Origin: an uncultured bacterium | GTDB taxonomy: Bacteria; Verrucomicrobiota; Kiritimatiellia; RFP12; UBA1067 | NCBI GenBank assembly: GCA_902779075.1 | Contig: CACZAK010000045.1 | Span: 1 to 48,038, forward strand | DNA: 48,038 bases | Direction: 5' to 3' | Shown: piece after piece, positions 16,380 to 25,570 of the stretch | Layout of the letters: each line of letters starts with the position of its first letter | Position numbering within the stretch: position 1 is the stretch's first letter | The notes under the pieces: generated by a model | The model's database searches: none | What the model saw: only the letters and a program-made list of their open reading frames with translations | What the model was told of the DNA's origin: nothing | Translations under genes and position numbers: made by a program

Positions 16380-18053
16380 CTAGATGTCGATCGTCACTTT
16401 GATCTCGCCTGACTTGTCCTTGGAGAGGTCCTCTACGTCCTTCTCGACCTCCGTCGCCTTAAGCTGCGTGGTAGGCAGATAGCGATAGTAGACCATCAAC
16501 TGGAGAGCGGCTAGGCAGGTGTCCATGACGGGACGCGTGGTATGCGCGTCCTTGTTCACCCAATGCCCGACCTCCTGGGGTTTCCCCTTGGCGTCCTTGA
16601 TCGTGACCGGAGAGCCGTCCTTGTTCTTGTCGGCGATAATCGTGTTGGGATAGAGCGCCTTCATTTCGGCATTCCATTTCTTCCAAAGTGCCTGGTTTCC
16701 CGAAGCCGCGTTCTTGGCCATACCGGCCTGATACTTACACTGCGTCGCGTAGTAGCAGTAGTACTGCGGGCAGTTGCCGGCAGCCGCTTCTGATTTTCCC
16801 TTAGGGAGGTCTTTGGGGTCAAAGGAAGGCTTCCAGTCCCGCATGAAATCAAGTGCCTCTTTCACCTCCTTGGTGTTGCTGTATCCGAGCAGCTGCATCG
16901 CGAGGCATCCCGTGGCCGTGAGACCGGTCGGGTTACCGCCGGCGACGTAGTTGAAGCCGCCATTCTTGAAGTTACGCGTCTGGAGGCACTTGATGGCCTT
17001 CTTGATGCATTCATCCATACCGTCAAGGTGAATGCCCGCCATCTTGCCAGCCTTGATCGCCTGCAAGGCCCAGCCAGCGAACGACATGTCATCACGTTTG
17101 GATTTGGGATTGATTTTGTAGTCCCAGCCACCCGTGGGAGACTGCCCCTTGATGATCCGGCTCAGCGTCTTCTCCGCCGCCGCGCGCGCGTTCGGGTTCT
17201 TCGTCATGCCGTATGCCTCGCAGAGGGCGTATGTGCCGATCAAGAATGCATACTCGTTGCCGTCCGACCCGTTCATAACAGTCTTGCCGTCCTTGACTGC
17301 GATACAGTTGATGAGGTTCTCAAGTCCACGCTCAACTGTCTTGCCGAACTCCGGCGATGACGGCGTCTCGCCGTGCGCGAGGTACGTGAGGATTGCAAGC
17401 CCCGTGGAAGCCGGCCTTATACCCGGCCATGATCCGTCGCGGTTCTGGTGCAGTTTGAGCCAGCGGAGGGCTTTCATCACCGCAGCCTCAGTCTTGGGAT
17501 CGCCGTACTGCGCACCGCCTCCCGTGTACCTGCCGCGCACGCCGGCGTTGCGGGCCGTGCCGGCAACGGATTTCATGGTGACAGGACTCTTGATGTTTAG
17601 CATTGCGTCAACGGTGGCCACTTTGACGGACTGCGGTTCGGCGGTGGGCGGAGCAACTTCGGCCTGCTCGACAGGCGAGATGCTCGGTGCATCCATCTGC
17701 ACCTCCACGTCCATGTCCGGCGGCTGTTCCGTCTCGGGCGGCTGCACGACTTCTTCCAGGGGCTTATCCTCCTCGACCTGCGCGAGTTCGACAGTGACCT
17801 TCTTCTCGGACGAGTCGCCCATGGCCGTCACCACGAACAGGATTGCGGCGCCGATGACCGGCAAGAGTATGGCGAGAAGCGGGGCAATCTGGCGCTGAAG
17901 CTCCAGCACCGCCTCCTTGTACTCGCGCGACGCATGAGGACGACCGAGACCAGAGAACATCTTCAAGAGGCGCTTGAAATAGCCCTCTTCCTCGTACTTC
18001 GCCATCTCTTCGGCGAGCTGTTCCTTCATTTCTTCTTCGTCAATAGTTTCCAT
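16380..18053 (-). CDS. TonB-like transducer fused to an alpha-toroid domain
   Basis: 557 residues from ATG 18053 with AAAGGAGG upstream. Residues 1-56 are cytoplasmic and charged. Residues 57-78 are a single membrane helix (LLAILLPVIGAAILFVVTAM). Residues 85-145 are Pro/Glu-rich like the TonB periplasmic spacer. About 187-540 is a helical repeat domain of prenyltransferase/squalene-oxidase type, with units such as LRWLKLHQNRDGSWPG, TGLAILTYLAHG, GQSPTGGWDY and NGGFNYV. No catalytic DxDD motif is visible, so it is probably a binding toroid. Its place right after exbB-exbD-exbD suggests it is the energised partner of that motor, replacing a normal TonB C-terminal domain. Substrate and outer-membrane partner are unknown. 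Confidence 0.8.
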   Translation of the reverse strand: METIDEEEMKEQLAEEMAKYEEEGYFKRLLKMFSGLGRPHASREYKEAVLELQRQIAPLLAILLPVIGAAILFVVTAMGDSSEKKVTVELAQVEEDKPLEEVVQPPETEQPPDMDVEVQMDAPSISPVEQAEVAPPTAEPQSVKVATVDAMLNIKSPVTMKSVAGTARNAGVRGRYTGGGAQYGDPKTEAAVMKALRWLKLHQNRDGSWPGIRPASTGLAILTYLAHGETPSSPEFGKTVERGLENLINCIAVKDGKTVMNGSDGNEYAFLIGTYALCEAYGMTKNPNARAAAEKTLSRIIKGQSPTGGWDYKINPKSKRDDMSFAGWALQAIKAGKMAGIHLDGMDECIKKAIKCLQTRNFKNGGFNYVAGGNPTGLTATGCLAMQLLGYSNTKEVKEALDFMRDWKPSFDPKDLPKGKSEAAAGNCPQYYCYYATQCKYQAGMAKNAASGNQALWKKWNAEMKALYPNTIIADKNKDGSPVTIKDAKGKPQEVGHWVNKDAHTTRPVMDTCLAALQLMVYYRYLPTTQLKATEVEKDVEDLSKDKSGEIKVTIDI

Positions 18054-18074
18054 GGCGGCAACCTCCTTTCTTCG

Positions 18075-18473
18075 CTACATGCTGAAAATGGACAAGTTGT
18101 ACATCTTGTACTTGTTGCAGATGTCGAGCACCTGAACCAGGGTTCCGTGATAGGAGTCCAGAGAACAGCGCACGAGCACCGTCGACTTCGTGGACGACGA
18201 GGCAAGTTTCTTGATGTTGCTGTCGAGCTCCTTCAGCGACATGCCGCGGCCGTTGAACACGACGCCGCGCGGGCCAACGTCGATCTTGATCTGTGTGTCG
18301 TTCTCCTCCGTCTGCGCGGAGGGCGCGGCGTTCGGCGCCGGACGGTTCGCGTTCAGTTTCGAGAAGATATCCTCCTGCTTGATCGTGACGATGAAGAAGA
18401 TCATCAGCTGGAAGACGACGTCGATCATCGGCGTCATCTCGGCCTTTGGATTGTCGTATTCTTTTCGTGCCAT
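18075..18473 (-). CDS. ExbD/TolR-family protein (second copy)
   Basis: 132 residues from ATG 18473, with AGGAGG upstream. The N-terminal KAEMTPMIDVVFQLMIFFIVTI contains the membrane helix and the conserved Asp that carries protons in ExbD/TolR. The periplasmic part is about 95 residues. It pairs with ExbB to use the proton-motive force for periplasmic work. It differs from the first ExbD in having a Pro/Ala/Asn-rich linker (NANRPAPNAAPSAQ). Two ExbDs in one operon may form heteromeric rotors. Confidence 0.92.
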   Translation of the reverse strand: MARKEYDNPKAEMTPMIDVVFQLMIFFIVTIKQEDIFSKLNANRPAPNAAPSAQTEENDTQIKIDVGPRGVVFNGRGMSLKELDSNIKKLASSSTKSTVLVRCSLDSYHGTLVQVLDICNKYKMYNLSIFSM

Positions 18474-18494
18474 CGTCTGCCTCCTGCGGTCCTG

Positions 18495-18917
18495 TTATTT
18501 CGCCTTGTGTTCCTGGATGGCCACGAACGAGAGCTTCCACACGCCGCACGCGGCGCAGATGTTCATCACGCGCGCGATGTCCTTGTGCCTCGTGTACTTG
18601 TCCGCGCGGATCATGCACGGGAACTCGGCGCCGTAGCGGTTCTTGCGCTCGGTTATCTTCTGCGCGAGCATCTGGTCCGTCAAGGTGATGTTGGACAGCG
18701 ACACGCGCCCCGACCTAGCCACGTCGATCGTCAGCTGGGAAGGCGGCAGCTCCTCCTGCGTGAGGACGATGCCGTTCTTCCCGTCTGCGAGCTTGATGGT
18801 TGTGTCCTTGTCGTCGCTCATCTTGAGCGTCACGACGAAGAAGATAATCAACTGGAACACGACGTCGATCATCGGCGTCATGTCCAGGGACACATCTTCG
18901 TTCTTAGGTTTCTTCAT
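18495..18917 (-). CDS. ExbD/TolR-family protein (first copy)
   Basis: 140 residues from ATG 18917, with AAGGGAG upstream. The membrane region SLDMTPMIDVVFQLIIFFVVTL carries the proton-path Asp. A compact periplasmic domain follows, containing ARSGRVSLSNITL and a CAACGVWKLSFVAI strand near the end. It lies 21 bases after ExbB and 21 bases before the second ExbD, so all are co-transcribed. Confidence 0.92.
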   Translation of the reverse strand: MKKPKNEDVSLDMTPMIDVVFQLIIFFVVTLKMSDDKDTTIKLADGKNGIVLTQEELPPSQLTIDVARSGRVSLSNITLTDQMLAQKITERKNRYGAEFPCMIRADKYTRHKDIARVMNICAACGVWKLSFVAIQEHKAK

Positions 18918-18938
18918 GGGAAGACTCCCTTCCCCGCA

Positions 18939-19766
18939 TCAGGCCTCGGAATCGACTTCGACGTTGCGGAGCGGCTTGATGAGCTCCATCGTGAGCGCCG
19001 TCATGCGAAGGATCAACCTGTTGGCGTTGTTGCGGATCGAGTAGAAGAAGGTGAGGGACGGGATGGACACCACGAGGCCGCCGGCTGTCGTCCAGAGGGC
19101 CTGAGAGATATTGCCGGCGAGCGCGCCGATGTCCGGCACGCCGGAAGCCAGCGTCGCGAAGCAGAGGATCATGCCTTGCACCGTACCGAGCAGTCCGAGC
19201 GACGGGGCGAGGTTGGAGCACACCGAAATCCATGTAAGGCGCTGCATGATGCGCTCAATCTCGAGGTCGGCAGCCGCGTTGACTGACTCCTGGATCACGT
19301 CGTAGCCGTCCTCCACGTGTTGGAACGCGGCCGCAAGCACGTTCGACATCGGCGACGGCTCCGCCTCGCAGGCCTTTATCGCCTTCATCACGTCGCCCTC
19401 GGCAACCGCGCCCTGGACGTTGTTGATGAGGGTCTGCGGCATCAGCTTCTGGGGCTTGATGAGCACCCAGCAGTCCACGATGAAGTAGATGGCCGCCGCG
19501 CCGTCGAGGAAGAGGGCCGCCCATAGGATCACGCCCAGAACACCCGAGCCGAACACAACGTCCACGAAGCCGCCGGGACCCGACTTCTTCTTCTCGCCTC
19601 CGTCAACGGGCTTTCCCTCTGCATCCACAAGATCGCCGCCGCCTGCGGCAGCCGCAGCGGGGGCGGGATCGTCCGCCAACGAAACAGACGCCGCGACCGG
19701 AGCCACGACAAGGCCAAACAGCATCATCGCCGCGACCACACTCTTGCGCATTTTCATCATTTTCAT
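18939..19766 (-). CDS. exbB: ExbB/TolQ/MotA-family proton channel protein
   Basis: 275 residues from ATG 19766, with AGAGGAAG upstream. An N-terminal signal-like segment (VVAAMMLFGLVVAPVAASVSLA) and an Ala/Gly-rich spacer precede the usual three-helix core. The core runs from about residue 72 (GSGVLGVILWAALFLDGAAAIYFIVD), with a cytoplasmic loop and the hallmark LGLLGTVQGMILCFATLA near 190. The extra N-terminal exported region is common in PVC and Bacteroidetes ExbB. It supplies the stator pentamer for the two ExbDs. Confidence 0.93.
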   Translation of the reverse strand: MKMMKMRKSVVAAMMLFGLVVAPVAASVSLADDPAPAAAAAGGGDLVDAEGKPVDGGEKKKSGPGGFVDVVFGSGVLGVILWAALFLDGAAAIYFIVDCWVLIKPQKLMPQTLINNVQGAVAEGDVMKAIKACEAEPSPMSNVLAAAFQHVEDGYDVIQESVNAAADLEIERIMQRLTWISVCSNLAPSLGLLGTVQGMILCFATLASGVPDIGALAGNISQALWTTAGGLVVSIPSLTFFYSIRNNANRLILRMTALTMELIKPLRNVEVDSEA

Positions 19767-19848
19767 TTTTTCTTCCTCTTTGGGGTTTGAGATTGTTGTT
19801 GTTTAAGTTAAAAAGCTATTAACTCTTGATTTTTCACTTTTTCATTCT

Positions 19849-20646
19849 TCATTTACTCGCCCACGGGCTGTTCGCATACGTGCGCTTCAGTTCCGTACGC
19901 ATCGTATCAGCCCGGCCGCTCTGGTTGAGCTTGTCAAAGCAGCGGGCGGCCTTGTACAGCGCCTCAGGCTGCAGCCTGCCGGCGATCTCGGCGTCCTTGT
20001 ACAGGAATACGACGCGAAGGTATCCGTCGGTCAGCGCCTTCTTGCAGGCGTCGTTGGACCCGTTTCCGGCCTTCATCGCGATGTCGCCGCGCATGATGAG
20101 CGCAGCGCCGTGCGAGAAGCGGTCGTCACCCTTCTCTGCCTTTTCAAGGGCCTTTTCAAGATGAGACTGCTTGTTCTGGCTCAAAAGCGCGCTCCAGTAG
20201 GCCGGTGCGAGATCCCCTCGGTATGCAGCAGAAGGATCGCCGTCGATGATGCCCTGACACACCTTCAGCGCCTCAGACGGCTTTTCGGCGGCAACATAAG
20301 CCTCGGCGAGATAGCGGCCGGCCGTCTTGTCCCACTGGAGGTGGGCGTAGTCCTTGACGATTTTCTGGAGCACGGGAATCGCAACGGCGCCCTGCCCCTT
20401 CGCAACCTGCGCGGCGGCGTCATCGAACTCAGCGGGCTTCTCAATATCGATATTCTCCACGTCAGCAACCTTATACTGAGTCTCCAACTTACCCTTGGTC
20501 ACGACATACGCCTTGTCGCGCGCGCTCCAACGCATGCTGCCGCCGTATACGTCTCCGGTTTTCAGCGTCAGTTTGCCTTTTATGTCGGCGGAGCCCGTCA
20601 GTGCCGCAAACACGCACAGGGCTGATAAGAATAGTTTTGTACGCAT
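19849..20646 (-). CDS. Exported TPR-like protein
   Basis: 265 residues from ATG 20646, with AGGAAGGA upstream. A signal peptide (MRTKLFLSALCVFAALTGSA) precedes a short beta part (about 22-65, KLTLKTGDVYGGSMRW). The rest is helical repeats resembling tetratricopeptide units (RYLAEAYVAAEKPSEALKVCQGII; EALYKAARCFDKLNQSGRA). It lies in the ExbB/ExbD operon between the large TPR protein and exbB, so it probably works in the periplasm with them, as the Tol-Pal-linked CpoB protein does. That parallel is inference. Confidence 0.75.
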   Translation of the reverse strand: MRTKLFLSALCVFAALTGSADIKGKLTLKTGDVYGGSMRWSARDKAYVVTKGKLETQYKVADVENIDIEKPAEFDDAAAQVAKGQGAVAIPVLQKIVKDYAHLQWDKTAGRYLAEAYVAAEKPSEALKVCQGIIDGDPSAAYRGDLAPAYWSALLSQNKQSHLEKALEKAEKGDDRFSHGAALIMRGDIAMKAGNGSNDACKKALTDGYLRVVFLYKDAEIAGRLQPEALYKAARCFDKLNQSGRADTMRTELKRTYANSPWASK

Positions 20647-20670
20647 GATGCCTTGTTCCTTCCTGTTCGC

Positions 20671-23600
20671 TTAGTTGCCTTCCAGCGGCTTGAGGACCAT
20701 CTCCACGTCCTGTTTGTGCTTGCCGTTAGGGAATAGCTGGCGGTACTTCTCGCCGTATGCGAGGATGTCTGCCTTGTCCGACCCGTGGGCGGCCATGAGC
20801 GGCAGGAGATAGGAATAGCAACGCTCGAGGTTCTCGAGCTGCTTTGCCGACATCTCCTTGACCGGATGCGCTTCGGTGGGCTCGTGCGCCATGAGGAACG
20901 CCTGGAAGTTGACGACCGCCCGTCCGCGCGTCTCCTTCATCGCCTCCTGGAGGTTCATCGCCGACTCCGCCTGAATCTTGCGCAGCAGAACCTCGCCACT
21001 GCGGATGTCCAGCTCGTCCTGCTCCAGCTGCGTCTTGCGGTAGGCGCGTAGCTTCTTCAACGCACGTACTGCGGTGTTGAACGCATTCATGCGCAGCGAA
21101 TCGTCCTTCTGGCGGCTGCCCTCCGCAGAGGCGACCTCCACGAGCATCTCGTAGGCGTCGATCACGAGCGCGGACTTGCCGTACTTCTCGATGAAGTCGT
21201 CCAGCTTCTGGCGCGCCTCAGCGTAGTTCTTAGCGCCGTAGGCGGCCTTAGCCTGGCCGATCAGCGCGGGCGCGAGGTAGGCTATGGAGTTCGTCATCTG
21301 CCCCGCGAGCTCTGCCACCTTCGCGTAGGCGTCGCCCGCCACCATCCAGCTCTTCGCCTCGAGGAGCGCGTCGCCAGCCATGAGGAACTGGCCGGCAGTG
21401 TACTTGCCGCCGGGCGTCTCAAGCATCTTCTTGTACTCGGCCACGCCCTCGGAGTTCAGGCCCATCTCGATGAGCGTCTTCGCGAGGCGGGGCACGGAGT
21501 TTTTCGCGTCGTCCGAATTCGGGAAGTCGCGCTGCAGACGTGCAAACGCCTCCTGCGACTTCTTCATGCATTCGGCGGACAGCTGAGCATCCTTGGCGTC
21601 TGCGGCTCTCTTGCTCTCCGCTGTATAGATCGTGCCGATCTTCACGAGCGTCTGCGGTGCGTATTTCCCCTTGGGATAAGCTTCGAGGTACTTCTCAAAC
21701 GCCTTGATCGCCATGGCGCGGATCTTCGGCAAGTTCTTCTCATCGGCATGTTTCATCAGGCGCTGCCAGCTGGCCCCCTCGAGGATGATGGCCTGCTCGC
21801 GGCGTAGGACATACTGCTCCCGCACTTTTCCGTCAAGCGTCTTACCCTCGGACTCCAGCGTCTTCGCCAAGTCGGCCGCCACGCTGCGGAAATCCTTAAT
21901 CGAGCCGACGACGCTGCCATACGCCTTCTTGCGCATGACCTCGGCGACCGCCACGTCGTTCGTCGCGTCGGCGGCGTCAAACGCAACAAACGCCTGTTTC
22001 TGCTGGATAAGTGCGAGATTCAGCTGCGCAGTGGTGCGCGCACCAACTTTATTCGTGGCCTTGATGAATTCGCGCAGCCACTTTTCCTGCTCCGCGACGT
22101 TGCCGACCTTTTCGTTGCAGGTGGCCAGGTACTGGAGGGCGTCTACGGCGTGTGGCGACTTCGGGTAGCGCTTGGCGAGCTGTTCGTAGAAGCGGATCGC
22201 CGTGCTCCAGTCCTCGGCCGTGTACGCCTGCGTGGCGAGCGTATACGACATTTGGGCCGCGTTGTAGTGGTCGGGATAGTTCTCGAAGAAAGCGTCGTAA
22301 AGCTGCTGCGCCCGGGCGAGGTTCCCGAAATCCTTCTCCTTCGCCGCGAGGCGCAGCGTCTCGTTGCCCGCAAGGCGCACGAGCGCCTCGGCCTTGCCCT
22401 TGAACTGCGTTGACACGAAATCCTCGGTCTCCGCCGCGAGCTTCGCGAAGTCGGCCTGCTCAGGCGAGCCCTTCTTCGCATTCTGGCGCAGGTTCACGTA
22501 GCAGTCCGCCAGCACGCCGCGCGCGCTCGCGGAATCTTCCGTCTCCACCTCCAAGTTGGTGAGGATTTTCTTGTAAGCCTCAACTGCCTTGCCGTATTCC
22601 TGTCCACGGTACAGCTCGAACGCATCCTGGTATTTCCTCTTGCGCAAGTTATTGATCTGCGCGGCCGTGATATTCGACTTGATTTCCTTGTTGTAGCGCT
22701 CCTTCACGAACTTCTCGATCTTCTCGGTCAGTTCTCCCGCGTCTGCGGCCCAGGATGACTCCTGGTATTTCGCGCACACGTTGATTGCGTGGTTGTACGC
22801 GCCGAGACCGTTGCGCTTGCCGTTCTTGCCGCGCGCGCCGAAGAGCGAGTCCTTGATCAGGTTCTCGTCTGCCTTAGGCTTCTTTGCCTCGGCCTGCACG
22901 CGGTCCCAGAGCATCCTCGCGAGCAGATAGCGGCACTCAGGCATCGGGCTTGCACGCACGTAGCCCAGCTTGCCTTGGGGATCCTGCTCGACGAGGCTGT
23001 TGTGTATCTCGCTCAACTGCGGCATGTATTCGTTCACGAGAGCCTGCGCCTGGGCGGGATTGCCGCGCAGCATCTCAATATGCGCCTTCATCGAAATCGC
23101 CTTGCCGAACACAAGAATCAACTCGTTCTTCCAGAGAAGCCTCTTCACGAGCGCCTCTGCCTGCGCAATGTAGTCGTTGCGCTTCTTGGCCTGCTTGTCC
23201 TTCGGGTCGGCCGGGATTTCCTCGGCGAGGCGGAGCAGGAGCTCCACATCCTCCATCGCCACCATGCACCAGGTCTCTTCTGAATCGGACAGGTTCGCAA
23301 GAAGTCTGCCGTACATGCGCACGGCCTCGTCGTAGGCCTTCTCGCGCACGCAGATCTGCGCCCAACGGAATCCGCTTTCCACGTAGAAGTCTATGATGTC
23401 CGCACCCGGCTTCGTGACGGCCTTGAAGAACTCACCATATATGCTCCGGCATTCCTTCATCATGCTGCGCGCGTAGTAGGCGTCCGCCATAGAGAGGCGA
23501 AGCGCCCAGTACTCGCTCTCCTTCCCCTTCTTGCCCTTCAGCGAGTCGACGACCTTCTGCACGGAATCGAACTTGCCGAGGCGCAGGTCACCCTGCAGCT

Positions 23601-23850
23601 CCAGGACCCTCAGCTTTGGTCCGGCGTTGGGCCACTTCTTCTTCGCGGCCGCAATGACCGGCTCGGCGAAGTCGGGCATGTTCGCCTCGACGAGCGCCTC
23701 AATGAATGCGATTTCCTCCGTCAGCGCGGGGTCGACCGCTGCGGCATTCGCGGCCCCCTCGTCCTCGCCATCTACCGCCGCCACAGATGGCAGACAGGCA
23801 CATGTGACCGAGAGCGTCAACGCGCAAGTTATGGTATGGCTCAGTTTCAT
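20671..23850 (-). CDS. Large exported tetratricopeptide-repeat protein
   Basis: 1059 residues from ATG 23850. It has an N-terminal signal peptide (MKLSHTITCALTLSVTCACLPSVAA). Nearly the whole length is helical repeats of TPR type. Clear units include YDAFFENYPDHYNAAQMSYTLA, then AIRFYEQLAKRYPKSPHAVDALQYLA, and AFEKYLEAYPKGKYAPQTLVKIGTIY. These resemble BamD/CpoB/YbgF repeats. As first gene of the ExbB/ExbD/toroid/Lol operon it could scaffold periplasmic or outer-membrane partners. The start is fixed by a near-consensus promoter whose +1 falls at the ATG, and there is no Shine-Dalgarno, so the mRNA is probably leaderless. Confidence 0.82.
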   Translation of the reverse strand: MKLSHTITCALTLSVTCACLPSVAAVDGEDEGAANAAAVDPALTEEIAFIEALVEANMPDFAEPVIAAAKKKWPNAGPKLRVLELQGDLRLGKFDSVQKVVDSLKGKKGKESEYWALRLSMADAYYARSMMKECRSIYGEFFKAVTKPGADIIDFYVESGFRWAQICVREKAYDEAVRMYGRLLANLSDSEETWCMVAMEDVELLLRLAEEIPADPKDKQAKKRNDYIAQAEALVKRLLWKNELILVFGKAISMKAHIEMLRGNPAQAQALVNEYMPQLSEIHNSLVEQDPQGKLGYVRASPMPECRYLLARMLWDRVQAEAKKPKADENLIKDSLFGARGKNGKRNGLGAYNHAINVCAKYQESSWAADAGELTEKIEKFVKERYNKEIKSNITAAQINNLRKRKYQDAFELYRGQEYGKAVEAYKKILTNLEVETEDSASARGVLADCYVNLRQNAKKGSPEQADFAKLAAETEDFVSTQFKGKAEALVRLAGNETLRLAAKEKDFGNLARAQQLYDAFFENYPDHYNAAQMSYTLATQAYTAEDWSTAIRFYEQLAKRYPKSPHAVDALQYLATCNEKVGNVAEQEKWLREFIKATNKVGARTTAQLNLALIQQKQAFVAFDAADATNDVAVAEVMRKKAYGSVVGSIKDFRSVAADLAKTLESEGKTLDGKVREQYVLRREQAIILEGASWQRLMKHADEKNLPKIRAMAIKAFEKYLEAYPKGKYAPQTLVKIGTIYTAESKRAADAKDAQLSAECMKKSQEAFARLQRDFPNSDDAKNSVPRLAKTLIEMGLNSEGVAEYKKMLETPGGKYTAGQFLMAGDALLEAKSWMVAGDAYAKVAELAGQMTNSIAYLAPALIGQAKAAYGAKNYAEARQKLDDFIEKYGKSALVIDAYEMLVEVASAEGSRQKDDSLRMNAFNTAVRALKKLRAYRKTQLEQDELDIRSGEVLLRKIQAESAMNLQEAMKETRGRAVVNFQAFLMAHEPTEAHPVKEMSAKQLENLERCYSYLLPLMAAHGSDKADILAYGEKYRQLFPNGKHKQDVEMVLKPLEGN

Positions 23851-23857
23851 GGCGTCA

Positions 23858-23886
23858 ATTATAGAGGAAAAAACGCGCCGCGTCAA
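23858..23886 (-). promoter_or_regulatory. Strong promoter of the envelope operon
   Basis: TTGACG (23881-23886), exactly 17 bases, TATAAT (23858-23863). The -10 ends 7 bases before ATG 23850, so the predicted +1 coincides with the start codon. It lies between the pgk terminator and the TPR gene. Confidence 0.85.
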
Positions 23887-23896
23887 GTGGTGGTTA

Positions 23897-23927
23897 CAAA
23901 AAAAAACGGGAGCCGAGCGGCTCCCGT
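23897..23927 (-). terminator. Intrinsic terminator of rpsT-pgk
   Basis: ACGGGAGCC and GGCTCCCGT form a 9-bp stem with a 4-base loop, followed on the minus strand by about ten T. It lies 23 bases past the pgk stop. Confidence 0.92.
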
Positions 23928-23949
23928 CTTCCAGTCGCGACGTATGCGA

Positions 23950-25190
23950 TTACTTGTCGTTGAGCGCCGCAACGCCGGGAAGGACCTTACCCTCCAGGTA
24001 TTCGAGCGAAGCGCCGCCACCGGTGGAGATGTGCGTCATCTCTGCGGCCTTGCCGCTCTTCTTCACCGCGCTCACGCTGTCGCCGCCGCCGATGATCGAC
24101 GTGCCGCCGTTCGCCTTGACAGTGGCCACCGCGTCGCACACGCCGAAAGTGCCCTTCGCGAGCGGGGCGAACTCGAAGCAGCCCATCGGGCCGTTCCACA
24201 CGACCGTCTTGGCGCCCTTGATCGCCTCGGAGAAGAGCTCGACCGTCTTCGGACCGATGTCGAGGCCCATCCAGCCGTCGGGGATATCGCCCTCGGCAAC
24301 CTGCATCTGGATGTCGGAGGCATCCTTCTCGGCCGGGAACTTGTCCGCAATCACGTTGTCGACGGGCAGTAGGAACTTGACGCCCTTCGCCGCCGCCGCG
24401 TCGAGCATCTCCTTCGCGTAGGCGAGCTGCTCGTCCTCGCAGAGGGAATTGCCGACCTTCATGCCCTGCGCCTTCTTGAAGGTGTAGGCCATGCCGCCGC
24501 CGACGATGAGGGTATCGACCTTGCCGAGGAGGTTCTTGATCACCTTCAGCTTGTCGCTCACCTTCGCGCCGCCGAGGATCGCCACGAACGGACGCACCGG
24601 ATTCTCAACCGCGTCGCCGAGGAACTTGATCTCCTTCTCAAGGAGGAAGCCCGAGACGGCCGGCTGTAGGTAGTCCGCCACGACCGCCGTGGAAGCATGC
24701 GCGCGATGCGCCGTGCCGAACGCGTCATTCGCGTAGACGTCGCCGTAGGAGGCGAGCTTCTTCGCCATCGCCTGGCGCTTCTCGTTGAGCTCGGTCTTCT
24801 TCGACTGGTACTCCTCCTCCGTGAGGTGGATGCCCTTCTTGTCGTCGTCCTTCTTGACCTTGCCGTCCTCGGCCTTGTAGAAGCGGGTGTTCTCAAGGAG
24901 CAGCACGTCGCCCGGCTTGAGCGCGGCCACTTCCGCGTCCGCGTCCATACAGTCCGCCGCGAAGGCGACAGGCTTGCCGAGCAACTCGGCGAGATGCTCC
25001 GCCACGGGCTTCAGCGAGAACTCGGCCTCGTAGCCCTTGCCCTTCGGACGCCCGAGGTGGCTCATCAGCACGAGGCTGCCGCCCTGCTCGAGCACGTACT
25101 TGATCGACGGCCCATCGGGACGTTGAAGTCCACGCGCATCAGGACGCGCTTGCCCTTGAGATCGACGTCTCTCAGAGTCTTCTTGCTCAT
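23950..25190 (-). pseudogene. pgk: Phosphoglycerate kinase, frame broken near 5' end
   Basis: The gene starts at ATG 25190, overlapping the rpsT stop (ATGA), and reads [20 protein letters not shown] then DFNVP. Near 25107-25122 the frame shifts. In the other frame it resumes as [20 protein letters not shown] and stays intact to 23950, with [43 protein letters not shown] and GGGDSVSAV. About 16 residues normally between NVP and PTI are missing, including the Arg that binds 3-phosphoglycerate. A deletion of about 50 bp explains both. Because the remaining ~380 codons are clean, an assembly or sequencing error, or a very recent mutation, is more likely than old decay. Confidence 0.85.
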
Positions 25191-25480
25191 TTCGCCGCCT
25201 CCGCCGCCTTGGCCATCTTGTTCAGCTTAAGCTGGGCGCGGGATTTCTTGCGGTCGGCCGTGTTCTTCGTGATGATGCCCTTCTTCACGGCCTTGTCAAG
25301 GCCGCTCACGAACGCCTTGAACTCCTTCTCGGCGTCCTCCTTCTTGCCGGCGTCAGCCGCCTTGAAGAGCTTCTTGTGCTCGGTGTGCAGACGCGCCTTG
25401 ACCGACGTGTTACGGGCACGGGCCTTCGCGTTCTGACGGTCGCGTTTACGGGCGGCACGGCCGCCTTTGATGTTCGCCAT
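25187..25480 (-). CDS. rpsT: Ribosomal protein bS20
   Basis: 97 residues from ATG 25480, with TAGGAG upstream. The sequence is basic and helical, beginning [20 protein letters not shown], with [16 protein letters not shown], typical of S20, and an Ala/Lys-rich tail. It binds 16S rRNA early in 30S assembly. Its stop overlaps the pgk start, an uncommon pairing that would couple a ribosomal protein to glycolysis. Confidence 0.95.
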   Translation of the reverse strand: MANIKGGRAARKRDRQNAKARARNTSVKARLHTEHKKLFKAADAGKKEDAEKEFKAFVSGLDKAVKKGIITKNTADRKKSRAQLKLNKMAKAAEAAK

Positions 25481-25522
25481 TGTAACTTTACTCCTATTTC
25501 GGGAAACAAGTTAAAATCGCCC

Positions 25523-25551
25523 TTGCAAGCCCCGCCGAGATTTAGTAAACT
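25523..25551 (+). promoter_or_regulatory. tRNA-Thr promoter
   Basis: TTGCAA (25523-25528), 17-base spacer, TAAACT (25546-25551), with +1 about 13 bases before the tRNA. It diverges from rpsT. Confidence 0.65.
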
Positions 25552-25570
25552 ATCCGCCGTTTTCAACCAA

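Noticed and set aside
25100..25125. Programmed frameshift in pgk
   Set aside because: No slippery sequence is visible and conserved residues are missing, so a simple shift would not restore a normal enzyme.
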